Shown: positions 15,372-23,196, counted from the first letter of the stretch. The stretch: DNA of 62,663 bases from Streptosporangiaceae bacterium (GCA_019245115.1 JAFARZ010000364.1:1-62663), one strand, 5' to 3'. Made by a program: numbers and translations. The notes: generated by a model from the letters alone, not told the origin.

Positions 15372-15908
15372 GTACTAAGCAAATAGCAGATGAGTACTCC
15401 ACCGCCATGCCGATCGCATTTTCAGGCTTGGCGCATATTCAGATACGTAACGTTGCAGGGCCGGGGACTGGTCACGTCTCCAAACGCTACGTATCTCAGT
15501 GGTGCGGATCTCAAGCGGTCGCGCTGGCGCGACAGCCCCGGGCAGGTAGCACCCTCTTTCTGCATGCCGACGATTCGGAAGGGGGGCGGGGGTGGGGGGT
15601 GGTCCGGCTCGCGGGGATCTACCCGGAGGGCCGGGCCTCTGTGGATGTCCTCATGGCAAGACGAGTACTGACCCGGCCCGTGAGCGTCGATCGGCGGGAG
15701 GGCCATAGCTGGCCCTGGACGCGGCCAGGAGGGCCATCACGGCCCTAGCCCGCCGGAGGCGGGGGGTTGGCTAGGTCCGCGCAGCTCAGAGGGTATCTAG
15801 GCGCTTGAGGCCGTGGCGCGTAAGCGTGGCGCTGGCATGTGGCGGGGCGGCCGGGTCCGGCGGGTCGGGCAGAGGGCCAGGCATAGGCGGGGCGGGGGTG
15901 GCAGGGGT
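15372..15908. other. intergenic region with G-rich tracts and a folded segment
   Basis: A 537-base stretch without a convincing gene. Overlapping plus-strand frames of about 90-113 codons exist from 15390 and 15407 but are low in complexity and lack ribosome binding sites. It holds a G-run near 15582-15600 and the nested hairpin set at 15693-15754. Confidence 0.55.
15693..15754. ncRNA. nested hairpins, possible structured RNA
   Basis: Outer arms GGCGGG (15693-15698) and CCCGCC (15749-15754) enclose two near-identical hairpins, AGGGCC/GGCCCT at 15699-15716 and again at 15730-15746, with a further GG-ACGCGG-CC between. The layout would fold as a multi-branch junction on either strand. It lies in the gap before the resolvase gene. 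Function is unknown; it could instead be a recombination or termination site. Confidence 0.35.
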
Positions 15909-16466
15909 TTAGCTATCGCTCCTGCCGAATGCCCGGTACAGGCTGGCGCGGCTGACCTTGAGCATGCGCGCCACCTCGGCGGCCGGGGTTCCGTCGTCTA
16001 TGAGCTTGCGCGCCAGAGCGGTCTGCTTGGCGTCCAGCGCGGGCGGCCGGCCGCCCTTGCGTCCCCTGGCCTCGGCGGCCTTCAGCCCTTCCATGGTGGA
16101 CTCGACTATCAATTCACGCTGCCACTCATCAATGGCGGCGAAGATGTGAAAGACCAGGCGGCCGGTCGGGGTGGTGGTGTCTATGTCCTGCTTGAGCACC
16201 TTCAGCCCGACGCCGCGCCGGTCCAGCTCGTCGGCCAGGTCCAGCATGTGCCGCAGCGACCGCATGGCGCGCGATAGCCGGGTGATCACCAGCACGTCGC
16301 CCTTCTGAAGCGCGGCAAGGCACTTGTCGAACTCGGGACGGCTGGCTAGCTTGCCGGTCACCTTGTCGGTGTAGATGGGATGGCAGCCGTACGCGGTCAG
16401 CTCGTCTACCTGGCTGTCGTGATTCTGCCCGTTGGTACTGACGCGGGCATACCCTAGCTTGGCCAT
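15909..16466 (-). CDS. serine recombinase (resolvase/invertase)
   Basis: The 185-residue protein is of the Tn3-resolvase/Gin size class. It begins MAKLGYARVSTNGQ with catalytic Ser10, has the VITRLSRAMRSLRHMLDLA region with the conserved arginines, and ends in a helix-turn-helix (GTPAAEVARMLKVSRASLYR). Such enzymes resolve dimers or invert segments rather than integrate. ATG 16466 was preferred over a TTG two codons upstream. The region before it carries inverted and direct repeats fitting a res site. Confidence 0.9.
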   Translation of the reverse strand: MAKLGYARVSTNGQNHDSQVDELTAYGCHPIYTDKVTGKLASRPEFDKCLAALQKGDVLVITRLSRAMRSLRHMLDLADELDRRGVGLKVLKQDIDTTTPTGRLVFHIFAAIDEWQRELIVESTMEGLKAAEARGRKGGRPPALDAKQTALARKLIDDGTPAAEVARMLKVSRASLYRAFGRSDS

Positions 16467-16476
16467 ACTCAATAGT

Positions 16477-16578
16477 ACAACGTTAGCGAGACAATTGTAC
16501 AGGGATTATGAGACAGACGGGAATGGCCTGGGTAACGCTCCGCTAAGTGTCTCAGAACCTTCGTTAGTGAGACACTTA
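16477..16578. promoter_or_regulatory. repeat-rich region upstream of the resolvase, res-like
   Basis: TAAGTGTCTCA at 16544-16554 is perfectly inverted at 16568-16578. CGTTAGCGAGACA at 16481-16493 recurs with one change at 16562-16574, and GTACAA and TTGTAC arms flank the first copy. Resolvases bind such arrays of imperfect inverted sites next to their own genes. Confidence 0.5.
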
Positions 16579-16633
16579 CCGGCCAGCCAACGGCGGGGCT
16601 GGAGTGCCGGGCCGACATCGTAGCCTTGCCGGT

Positions 16634-17311
16634 ATGACTCCTGCTGAGGTGGCGATTACGGCGGCGTTCGGTTCCTCGGCGCTTACCGGCGCGGTGTCCT
16701 TCGGCGTTCTCTGGCTCCAGGATCGCCGACGCCGTAAGGCAGCCGACAAGGCCGCGCTGCACAAGGCGATGGCAGACTTGCTGTCGCGATCGCTGGCCGT
16801 GGCCATGCGCGCCAGGGCGATGGACGAGGCAGTGAAGCTCCGCTCCGGGCTCTCGGAGGGCGTAGATGTAGCTCTGCGCCAGCGCAAGCCCGCTGACATC
16901 TTTGAGCTGCACGACTGGATGGCCCGCGATCTCGCGCCGCTGAATGAGGCGCTGACCGAGATATGGACACGGGACAACCAGGAGGGCGTCCGGCTCGCCA
17001 ATGACCTGGTGAACAAGTGCATGGCCCTGCTGGGTGCTAGCACGACCGCCCAGAAGCCAGCCAATGGCTGGGAACGGCTGCGCAGGTGGGCGGTGGGGGT
17101 GCGGTGGACACCCGAGATGATCGCCGATAGCGAGCGCGCAATGAAGGAACTGGCGCACGCTCGCAAGCGATTCGCCGATCACGCGCGCAACCGGTTCGGC
17201 CGCGAAGCCGTCGAGTTGTTTACGCTGCCGGAATCAGACGACGAGCCGCTAGCGCTCGAAGCGCCGGCGAGGGAAGCAAACGGGGCTGCGAAATCACTGC
17301 CGAAGGGCTAG
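16634..17311 (+). CDS. unknown protein with one N-terminal membrane segment
   Basis: The 225-residue protein starts at ATG 16634 and has a membrane segment in the first 30 residues (ITAAFGSSALTGAVSFGVLW), then a strongly charged helical cytoplasmic part. No family recognised. It is transcribed alone and is followed by an eight-base-pair hairpin. An in-frame upstream start at 16604 would place extra basic residues ahead of the membrane segment. Confidence 0.65.
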   Translation: MTPAEVAITAAFGSSALTGAVSFGVLWLQDRRRRKAADKAALHKAMADLLSRSLAVAMRARAMDEAVKLRSGLSEGVDVALRQRKPADIFELHDWMARDLAPLNEALTEIWTRDNQEGVRLANDLVNKCMALLGASTTAQKPANGWERLRRWAVGVRWTPEMIADSERAMKELAHARKRFADHARNRFGREAVELFTLPESDDEPLALEAPAREANGAAKSLPKG

Positions 17312-17333
17312 CAGGGCAATCGAAGGCCCTGCT
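17310..17333 (+). terminator. hairpin after the membrane protein gene
   Basis: AGCAGGGC at 17310-17317 pairs with GCCCTGCT at 17326-17333. It overlaps the stop codon of the 16634-17311 gene. Confidence 0.55.
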
Positions 17334-17513
17334 CAGGCAGAGGCAGGACGTAGATCATTGCGCCTTGGCGCTCTGATCTGGAACGGGGTTCATCTCCATG
17401 GGGTACTGGCCACGGGGAATCTCGCTGTCTCCCTGCTGATCGCGGGGAGCGTGCACGCGGTACTTCCGGACATGCCGGGCACTCGCCGCACAGAGCGCTA
17501 GCCGGATACGCCG

Positions 17514-18050
17514 TTACGGCGCGGCCGGGCTCCTGGCAGGCTTGCTGTCACGCTTGCGCCGGTAGGCGCGCTGACGGTGGTTGGCGTAATACCGGCCGGT
17601 CTTCCCCTTCGGAACCCAGACCGTGCCGCACCCGCATGCGCATGTCCGGGCCTTGGGACCGCTGGGCGTGCCGTTGCAGTAATCCTCGATTGGCTGGGCG
17701 AGGGCCGCTACCTGGTCTCGCATCAGACGCCAGTCGGCCAGGCTGGTGGCGAGGGTGCCGGCATGGATGGCATCGCGGACGCTGTTGAGCATCGCGGCCA
17801 GCACGCTGACCACCTCGGCGGCGGCAATCTCCTGCACCTCGTTCGGCTGCTCCCAGGGCATCGAGAATGCCGACGACCGACGCGCATCTTCCAGGCGGCT
17901 GGCGAACGCTGACCACATCAGGTGCCTGAGCACCGGGTCGGCGATGTGGTCGCGTATCAGGGTCTTGACGACCCCTTCGACCATGGTCACCGGGACGGGC
18001 GGGTTGTCATCGCCGGTAATAGGGGCGCGGGCCTGCTGCTTCGCGGTCAC
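17514..18050 (-). CDS. unknown protein with C-terminal zinc-finger-like motif
   Basis: The 178-residue product is helical for 125 residues, then shows RTCACGCGTVW and a basic YYANHRQRAYRRKRDSK tail. This resembles short treble-clef fingers that end in 'CRQRAYRRR' in element-encoded proteins, with His replacing the last Cys. DNA binding is likely. The GTG start overlaps the preceding stop (GTGA), placing it in the operon of the replication-type protein. Confidence 0.65.
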   Translation of the reverse strand: MTAKQQARAPITGDDNPPVPVTMVEGVVKTLIRDHIADPVLRHLMWSAFASRLEDARRSSAFSMPWEQPNEVQEIAAAEVVSVLAAMLNSVRDAIHAGTLATSLADWRLMRDQVAALAQPIEDYCNGTPSGPKARTCACGCGTVWVPKGKTGRYYANHRQRAYRRKRDSKPARSPAAP

Positions 18051-18226
18051 GGCGGCGAGGCTCCCCCGCGCGGGCCGAACTCGGCGATGTAGTCGAACAC
18101 CGCTTGCAGGTTGTTGCCGTGGTCACGGAGCCAACCGTCTGGATTCGGGCAGTGCTCGTAAAACCACGCGATCTCAACGTCGATGCGGTCGGCCAGCTCC
18201 TCGGCGCTGCGGGGGGTGAGTGCCAT
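18047..18226 (-). CDS. 59-residue unknown protein between the replication-type and zinc-finger genes
   Basis: ATG 18226 is preceded by GAAGGAGTTCTGAC and the gene overlaps the next by GTGA. The product has one helical domain (AEELADRIDVEIAWFYEHCP) and a second around NLQAVFDYIAEFG. It is small and easily missed. No family recognised. Coupling on both sides makes it very likely to be translated. Confidence 0.65.
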   Translation of the reverse strand: MALTPRSAEELADRIDVEIAWFYEHCPNPDGWLRDHGNNLQAVFDYIAEFGPRGGASPP

Positions 18227-18227
18227 G

Positions 18228-19322
18228 TCAGAACTCCTTCATCCGTTCTACGGCCGGGGCGACATCGGTGAGCCAGTACGTCAGCGTGAACCGGGCCTCG
18301 GGGCTCAGCTCCTCCCCCGCGCGCTTGTACGCGGCCACCACCCGCCCCACGCACTTTTCCGCCAGCATCCTGGCGGCGGCGGGGGCCAGGTTCGCGGCCT
18401 CGTGCTCCAGGCGGCGGGACACCTCGCTCACCCAGGCGCGCAGCCGTGCGCGCCGCACCTCGGCGAGAGGGCCAGCGAACTTGTCCGACCTGATGAACCC
18501 GTGGGGGTTGGCGATCCTGTGCCAGGCGATGTCCTCGCTGTCGATTACGGTCACCACATCCCGGGGAGTGAAGCCGCGCGGCACCCAGTAGCCGCATGCG
18601 GCACGGGCATGACCGCGAAGCGGGGAATCTGACGGCCAGTGCGCCGGTATCGCCGCCGCGACGACCTGAGAGCCATCCTGCTTCTGAGAAGCCGGGTGCT
18701 GAATCCGCGGAGCCAGTAGGAGAGGGGGACCGTCGAAGGGGTCCGGCTTGAGCGACGGCTCACGATCTTTGATCTTGGTAGAAGGGCTAGAAAGAGCTAG
18801 ACACGGGCTCATCCGTGGCTCATCCCGTGGCTCAGTTACTCTCTTCCGTGGCTCATCTCGCGGAGAGTAGTCATCCTCCAGCGGTGCCCAGAACCCTTCC
18901 CACGGCTCCGCCTGGCCGTTGCGGATCACAACCGCGTAGTTCGGCAGGTAGGCGTTAGCGGCCTGCGCCCCACGGCGCTTGTCGGAAAATCCTTGCTTGG
19001 ATCGCATGACGGTGATGGCCCCAAGGGCCTCCAGCTCGGCGAGGTGGCGGCGCAAGGTGATCTCGGTCAGCGGCTTGTCGATCCGCCCTTTCCGCGCGTG
19101 CTCGGCGCTCAGCGCGACCAGGCTCTTACGGCTCCGCCTGCGCGGAGTCAGGCCGTCCTTGTCGCCGGCCCAGCCGAGAACCAGAACCGTATCGTGGAAC
19201 TTCCGGTCGAACTGCTCGGCCCACCGCACCACGCGGCGGTTGTGATCGCGTAGCTGCTGGCTGGCGTTGTCCTGCTCGGCGCTGACAGTCCCGGACGCGG
19301 GCAGGATAGCGGTCTTGCTCAT
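18228..19322 (-). CDS. winged-helix replication-initiator-like protein
   Basis: The 364-residue protein has an N-terminal region with a winged-helix signature (KPLTEITLRRHLAELEALGA at about residues 82-101, followed by a wing with MRSKQGFSDKRRG). A long variable linker (about 150-235) leads to a second helical domain rich in Arg. This two-domain design with a helix-turn-helix is common in plasmid and element replication or partition proteins of actinomycetes. The exact function is inferred from that layout and from position, not from a recognised family motif. Confidence 0.55.
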   Translation of the reverse strand: MSKTAILPASGTVSAEQDNASQQLRDHNRRVVRWAEQFDRKFHDTVLVLGWAGDKDGLTPRRRSRKSLVALSAEHARKGRIDKPLTEITLRRHLAELEALGAITVMRSKQGFSDKRRGAQAANAYLPNYAVVIRNGQAEPWEGFWAPLEDDYSPRDEPRKRVTEPRDEPRMSPCLALSSPSTKIKDREPSLKPDPFDGPPLLLAPRIQHPASQKQDGSQVVAAAIPAHWPSDSPLRGHARAACGYWVPRGFTPRDVVTVIDSEDIAWHRIANPHGFIRSDKFAGPLAEVRRARLRAWVSEVSRRLEHEAANLAPAAARMLAEKCVGRVVAAYKRAGEELSPEARFTLTYWLTDVAPAVERMKEF

Positions 19323-19380
19323 CTGAACCTTGCTCTCTTCGCTCTGGGTGGCCTTGTCCTTATATACGGCAAATGGAGAA

Positions 19381-19412
19381 GGCCCCCCGCGAGAGCAAGT
19401 GAGCGGGGGGCC
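19381..19412 (-). terminator. 10-bp GC hairpin after the sigma-factor gene
   Basis: GGCCCCCCGC at 19381-19390 pairs with 19403-19412. Read on the minus strand it follows the sigma-factor gene and precedes the replication-type gene, so the two are probably separate transcripts. Confidence 0.75.
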
Positions 19413-19480
19413 TCCGGAGTTCTAGGGCCACCCAAAACTCCGCCACCATGTACTACGGCCGGGCCGCGCCGAACGTCCCT

Positions 19481-20506
19481 TCAGGCGGCCATCTCGCGCT
19501 GACGGCGGCGCTGGTGTGCCGCCTGCTGCCGCGCCGAGTAGCACCCGGGACAGTACGGGCAGCGCCGCCCCTTCGACCGGTTCCACCAGGCGTAGGCGTC
19601 GATGGGGTGCCACGTGCCGCAGGTCGCGCACTCTTTGCCGGAGATGCTCTCTGTGGTCTGGGAGTCTGTGCCCCGGCACCCGTCGCTGTCGGATACCCAG
19701 CGCACCGGCTGCCAGCCTGACGGGGTCTCCAGCAACGGGGCGTACTTCGCCGACATCTGGTCTTGAGTGAACTTCGCGGGGCGGCCTCCGGTCGCCGCGG
19801 CGGTCATCGCGGCGTGGACATCGAGCACGGCCTGTTTGCGGACCTCGGCGACTACCGATTCAGGCAGTCCCAGAACGTCGCCGGCCTGCTTGTCAGTGAG
19901 CTGGTGATAGTAAGTCAAGCAGACAACCGCCAGCGCTTCGGCGGGTAGCGCATCGAGCACAGCGGTTGCCGAACCGAGGATCTCGTTTGCCGCTGCCGCT
20001 GATTCGACGGAAGCGGACGGGTCGGCCAAGCTGCTATAGCCGAAGTCGTAATCCACGTCATCCAGCGTCACGGGGCGGGCGGCCACGGCGGCGCGTGTCG
20101 AACGGACCTCGGCCAGGCTCATCCCGGTAGCGGCGGCCAGCTCCTCATCGCTGGCCCCCAGGCCATCGCCGACAGCGTACAGCGCTTTCGCCCTGGTCCT
20201 GGTGCTGCGCGTGCAATGGTCGGCTGACCGCAGGGTATCGAGCATGGCACCCCTGAACCTCCGGAGCGCGTAAGCCCCGAAATAGTGAAGGGCTGCCGGG
20301 TCATACCCGTTGCGCTCGCAGTACCCTTCCCACTGAGCGGACGCTGTGGCCAGGCCCAGCAGCCCGGCAGCTTCCAGTTCGTCAAACTCCAATGCGCGGG
20401 GTGCCTTGCTGAACAGCTTCCACGCCTCGCCGCGCACGACCCCCATCAGCTCGCGGACAAGATCGTCCTTGGTGGTGCCGGGTGTCCTGGCCAGGGTCTC
20501 GAACAT
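19481..20506 (-). CDS. FliA/WhiG-type sigma factor with C-terminal zinc ribbon
   Basis: The 341-residue protein contains sigma-70 regions in order. Region 2 covers about residues 15-100, including FRGAMLDTLRSADHCTRSTR. Region 3 covers 110-150, with LGASDEELAAATGMSLAEV. Region 4 covers 175-235, with YYHQLTDKQAGDVLGLPESV. This order and the RGAMLD motif mark the FliA/WhiG group. After a linker, Cys293, 296, 316, 319 and 322 form a zinc-ribbon-like end with a basic tail. It would steer RNA polymerase to a private promoter set, probably in the element. It is divergent from an LRAT-like gene. A sigma factor with such a tail is unusual. Confidence 0.75.
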   Translation of the reverse strand: MFETLARTPGTTKDDLVRELMGVVRGEAWKLFSKAPRALEFDELEAAGLLGLATASAQWEGYCERNGYDPAALHYFGAYALRRFRGAMLDTLRSADHCTRSTRTRAKALYAVGDGLGASDEELAAATGMSLAEVRSTRAAVAARPVTLDDVDYDFGYSSLADPSASVESAAAANEILGSATAVLDALPAEALAVVCLTYYHQLTDKQAGDVLGLPESVVAEVRKQAVLDVHAAMTAAATGGRPAKFTQDQMSAKYAPLLETPSGWQPVRWVSDSDGCRGTDSQTTESISGKECATCGTWHPIDAYAWWNRSKGRRCPYCPGCYSARQQAAHQRRRQREMAA

Positions 20507-20575
20507 CAAGCCCCGCTATCGGCAGGGCGAGCCGGAAGGTCCGAGTGCAGGGTGCGTCCGGGTACGTTGACTTGC

Positions 20576-21205
20576 GTGAACGGCAGATTCCAGCCCGGTA
20601 CCCACCTCCGGGTACGGCGACCCCGCTTTTACGACCACCACGGCATCTACGTCAGCGACGACCGCGTAATTCAGTTCGGCAGCGGCGTCACTCTCACGAG
20701 CAAACGCGCCGTGGGTTTCAGCGCGGTCCCGCTGAAGGACTTTGAGCAGGGAGCGACGGCTAAACCAGTGCGTAACGATTATAGCAGTCCGTTCAGCGGC
20801 TGGCACCCGCCGGCTGACGAGCCATGGAAGATCGTGGAGCGCGCTGAGTTCCTGCTGAGGCTGCAACCGCGACTGCCGTACAACCTGATCGGGCACAACT
20901 GCGAGATCATCGCCAACATGTGTGTCAGCGGCGGCTGGACCGAGAGCTACCAGGCTCGTAAGTACTTCGCTGTGCGCGTTGTAACCGACGCTGCACTGAT
21001 GTTCTGGATGGCTAGGCGCTCACGTGCAGGGCAACCGATGCCAAGGTGGGTGTTCCCGGTGGTGGTTGCCGGGTCGGTCGCCACCATGGGTGTGCGGTTC
21101 ACCTACAACGACCAGATCAGGCGGTTCTGGAAAGAGATTCGCGGCGACTGGGAGGCCCACGAGCGGATGCTCGCAGAAGACCCGCGCAACGGCCAGGCCC
21201 GCTAG
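20576..21205 (+). CDS. LRAT-like (NlpC/P60-fold) protein with C-terminal membrane segment
   Basis: Starting at GTG 20576, the 209-residue product shows the two signatures of the lecithin-retinol-acyltransferase fold: a His box, FYDHHGIYVSDDRVIQFG at residues 18-35, and a Cys box, GHNCEIIANMC at 106-116, with probable catalytic His22 and Cys109. A hydrophobic stretch follows (VFPVVVAGSVATMGV). Relatives are acyltransferases or lipases on membrane phospholipids. There is no clear ribosome binding site, so it may be leaderless or use an earlier start. It is divergent from the sigma-factor gene. Confidence 0.75.
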   Translation: MNGRFQPGTHLRVRRPRFYDHHGIYVSDDRVIQFGSGVTLTSKRAVGFSAVPLKDFEQGATAKPVRNDYSSPFSGWHPPADEPWKIVERAEFLLRLQPRLPYNLIGHNCEIIANMCVSGGWTESYQARKYFAVRVVTDAALMFWMARRSRAGQPMPRWVFPVVVAGSVATMGVRFTYNDQIRRFWKEIRGDWEAHERMLAEDPRNGQAR

Positions 21206-21224
21206 CCGACCTCACGTCCCGGCA

Positions 21225-21431
21225 TCAGGGCGGGCCGGAGAGAGACGCGGCTGAGCGCCGCCAGATGAGCGCGACGGTAACCATCCTGTACCTCGGCCTT
21301 TCTATAAGTTGTGATGACACCAGCTCCCAGCCTTCGGCTGCCCGTGTGTTCAGGCGCTCGTTGAGGTCTGGGCCGAACGTTTCCTCTGGAATACGCGGGT
21401 TCTCAAAGAGGTACTTCGTTTGCTCTGCCAT
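21225..21431 (-). CDS. DUF4177-like small protein
   Basis: The 68-residue product contains LNTRAAEGWELVSSQL followed by a hydrophobic strand and WRR, the typical pattern of DUF4177 and related small proteins of unknown function. It lies alone between the LRAT-like gene, whose stop is 20 bases away, and the DUF2637 gene. Confidence 0.6.
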   Translation of the reverse strand: MAEQTKYLFENPRIPEETFGPDLNERLNTRAAEGWELVSSQLIERPRYRMVTVALIWRRSAASLSGPP

Positions 21432-21496
21432 ATCAGGACCCTAAAGCGGGACGCCATCTCCAGCCACGGGGCCGGGAGACGGTTACATCGAGCACG

Positions 21497-22108
21497 TCAA
21501 CCGACCATCGGCTCAGCCGGGGCATGGCCGTTCAGGTGAGCCAGGGCCTGGCTCACCTGGCGGCGGGACACGCCGAACCGCTCGGCTAGCTGGCGCTGCG
21601 ACACGGGCTCTCCGGCCGCCTGCGCGGCGAGGTGGGCCAGCCGTACCGCCTCGGGCACGTCGGCTGGCGCGGGCTGGCTCGCCTGCACCACCGCTGGCAC
21701 GGGCCGGGCCGCTGAACCCCTCACCAGCGCCATCAGCAGTTCGTAACTGCCGACCAGGGCCAGTGCAGGCCAGGCGGCGACCACGGCCCCGAGGAAGTGG
21801 TATCGCACCCCGGACAGTACATTGACGGTCAGGGTGGCGGCAATCCCGGCGGCGAGCAGCCACCGGGCCAGTGCCGGGGCGGGCACCTTCCGCCGCGCCG
21901 AATCGAGCAGGACCATGCTCGCCGCGAAGATCAGCCCGTCAACCGTGGCCGGGTACAGCCGGGCCACCGGGCCAGCCTCGCCATGGCTGCGGACCACCGC
22001 AAGGCAGTGATCATAGCTCACCCACCCGGCGACCGCCGCGACCGTGGCGACCGCGAGGACCGTTGACCACCGGATCGCCTGCGCGCCGGTCGGCACCGGG
22101 ATTCTCAC
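21497..22108 (-). CDS. DUF2637 membrane protein with C-terminal helix-turn-helix (SpdB-like)
   Basis: From GTG 22108, which overlaps the integrase stop (GTGA), the 203-residue product has four membrane segments and matches the DUF2637 pattern, with GWVSYDHCLAVV and YPATVDGLIFAASMVLLDSA. DUF2637 proteins accompany transfer and spread (SpdB-like) genes of actinomycete plasmids and integrative elements. The C-terminus adds a predicted helix-turn-helix (QRQLAERFGVSRRQVSQALA). Its pairing with the integrase supports the element assignment. Confidence 0.8.
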   Translation of the reverse strand: MRIPVPTGAQAIRWSTVLAVATVAAVAGWVSYDHCLAVVRSHGEAGPVARLYPATVDGLIFAASMVLLDSARRKVPAPALARWLLAAGIAATLTVNVLSGVRYHFLGAVVAAWPALALVGSYELLMALVRGSAARPVPAVVQASQPAPADVPEAVRLAHLAAQAAGEPVSQRQLAERFGVSRRQVSQALAHLNGHAPAEPMVG

Positions 22109-23127
22109 CGTTCCCCCTTGATGGCCTTGCCGACCTGGATGTTCCGCATGTGCCCGAGGGCGCGTTCGCGCTTCAGCTCCGCCCCGTAACGGTCGAGCAT
22201 GGCCCGGGTCTGCCATCCGGCCACCTCCATCAGGTCGCCCTCGGCTGCCCCGGCGTCGAGCGAGTAATGGGCGAACGCATGGCGCAGCATGTGAGGCCGC
22301 AACGGCACCCCAGCCGTCTCATCTCCGATGCGGTGCAAGATGTCCCCTATGCCGGACAGGGTGACCCTGTTGCCGAACCGGGACACGAACAGCGGTCCCT
22401 CACGGCGTCCGAGCCGCCGGAGCCACCGCCAGAGCGCATTAGCCGTGTCGTCGCCGAACACCGCCACACGCGACTTACCGCCCTTCCCGAGTGGTACTGC
22501 TATGGTCCGGGACTTCAGGTCCACGTCCTCGACGTTGGCCGCTGCCAGTTCAGCCCGCCGCAGTCCGGATTCCAGCAGTAGCCAGACCATTGCCGCGTCC
22601 CTGGCGGTGAACCACGGGTCCTTGTGCTTGCAGGCATTCAGGATCTTCTTGAGCTGTTCCGGGCGCAGCACCGGGACGGTACGGGACTTCACCTTCGGTC
22701 TGGGCACTCCGGTCATGGGCGACTTGATCTCGTAGTCGGCCGCGAACCAGTCCCAGAACACTTTGAGATCCTGGTAGAGGGTCGCCGCGCCGGAGCCCTT
22801 GCGGTGCTTGAGCTGGAGGGCCAGGTATGACCGCAGGTCTATCTTGGTGACCTTTTCCGGGTCGGTCAGGCCCTCCGAGGTCGCCCACCGGGCTAGGAGC
22901 ATGACGGACGACTGGCGGTTGCGGATCGATTTGGGCGACCGGCCGAGGGAGAGCTGTGCAAGCTCGAATCCCTCCCAGGCGGTCAGCCAGAGGGGCGACG
23001 GGGTGACGTTCGGAACAGAGAGCACTGGAGACCTGCCAAGACGAGGTGATGGTCCGCCTTGGTCATGGGCTCCGCTTGGGAACAGGCTCGGGTTAGAGTC
23101 TATACGTGGACTTACACTGGTCACCAT
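22105..23127 (-). CDS. tyrosine integrase
   Basis: The 340-residue protein is a phage/Xer-type tyrosine recombinase. A SAM-like N-terminal domain spans about residues 48-135. The catalytic set is visible: Arg190 in ESGLRRAEL, Lys215/218 in GKGGKSR, HMLRH at 279-283, Trp305 and nucleophile Tyr314 in LDRYGAEL. ATG 23127 was chosen because GGAG lies about seven bases upstream. It reads into the element from a point some 57 bases inside the right 13-bp repeat and should cut at that repeat. Confidence 0.92.
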   Translation of the reverse strand: MVTSVSPRIDSNPSLFPSGAHDQGGPSPRLGRSPVLSVPNVTPSPLWLTAWEGFELAQLSLGRSPKSIRNRQSSVMLLARWATSEGLTDPEKVTKIDLRSYLALQLKHRKGSGAATLYQDLKVFWDWFAADYEIKSPMTGVPRPKVKSRTVPVLRPEQLKKILNACKHKDPWFTARDAAMVWLLLESGLRRAELAAANVEDVDLKSRTIAVPLGKGGKSRVAVFGDDTANALWRWLRRLGRREGPLFVSRFGNRVTLSGIGDILHRIGDETAGVPLRPHMLRHAFAHYSLDAGAAEGDLMEVAGWQTRAMLDRYGAELKRERALGHMRNIQVGKAIKGER

Positions 23128-23183
23128 TGCGCACTCCAAGGGGTCGTTTCCCCAGGTCAGGCGGTTGCGCTAGGGTCCAGCCT

Positions 23184-23196
23184 CCACGATCATGGA
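23184..23196. other. putative right attachment site (attR core)
   Basis: Second copy of CCACGATCATGGA, 57 bases upstream of the integrase start. Unlike the left copy it has no partner arm next to it, as expected if only half of the hairpin sequence was carried in with the element. Confidence 0.45.

Larger units (their letters stand above)
3372..23196. mobile_element. putative integrated element of about 20 kb
   Basis: Ends are drawn at a 13-bp direct repeat, CCACGATCATGGA, at 3372-3384 and 23184-23196. Inside lie a tyrosine integrase next to the right repeat, a DUF2637 protein, a replication-type winged-helix protein, a serine resolvase, GntR and XRE/DUF397 regulators, a Nudix protein and many small unknown genes, in contrast with the metabolic genes outside. 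The composition resembles actinomycete integrative elements of the pSAM2 type, but no FtsK/TraB DNA translocase was found and no phage capsid or tail genes. The element may be mobilised by a helper, reduced, or of another class. Confidence 0.6.

Noticed and set aside
15390..15748. Two overlapping plus-strand frames in the gap before the resolvase
   Set aside because: No ribosome binding site, poor composition and a G-run in the middle; they also cover the nested hairpins.
15693..15754. tRNA gene
   Set aside because: The cloverleaf-like shape lacks the conserved T-loop and anticodon-loop bases and a seven-base acceptor stem.
3372..23196. Complete prophage
   Set aside because: No terminase, portal, capsid, tail or lysis gene was recognised in the unknown proteins, and there are AICE-like genes instead.
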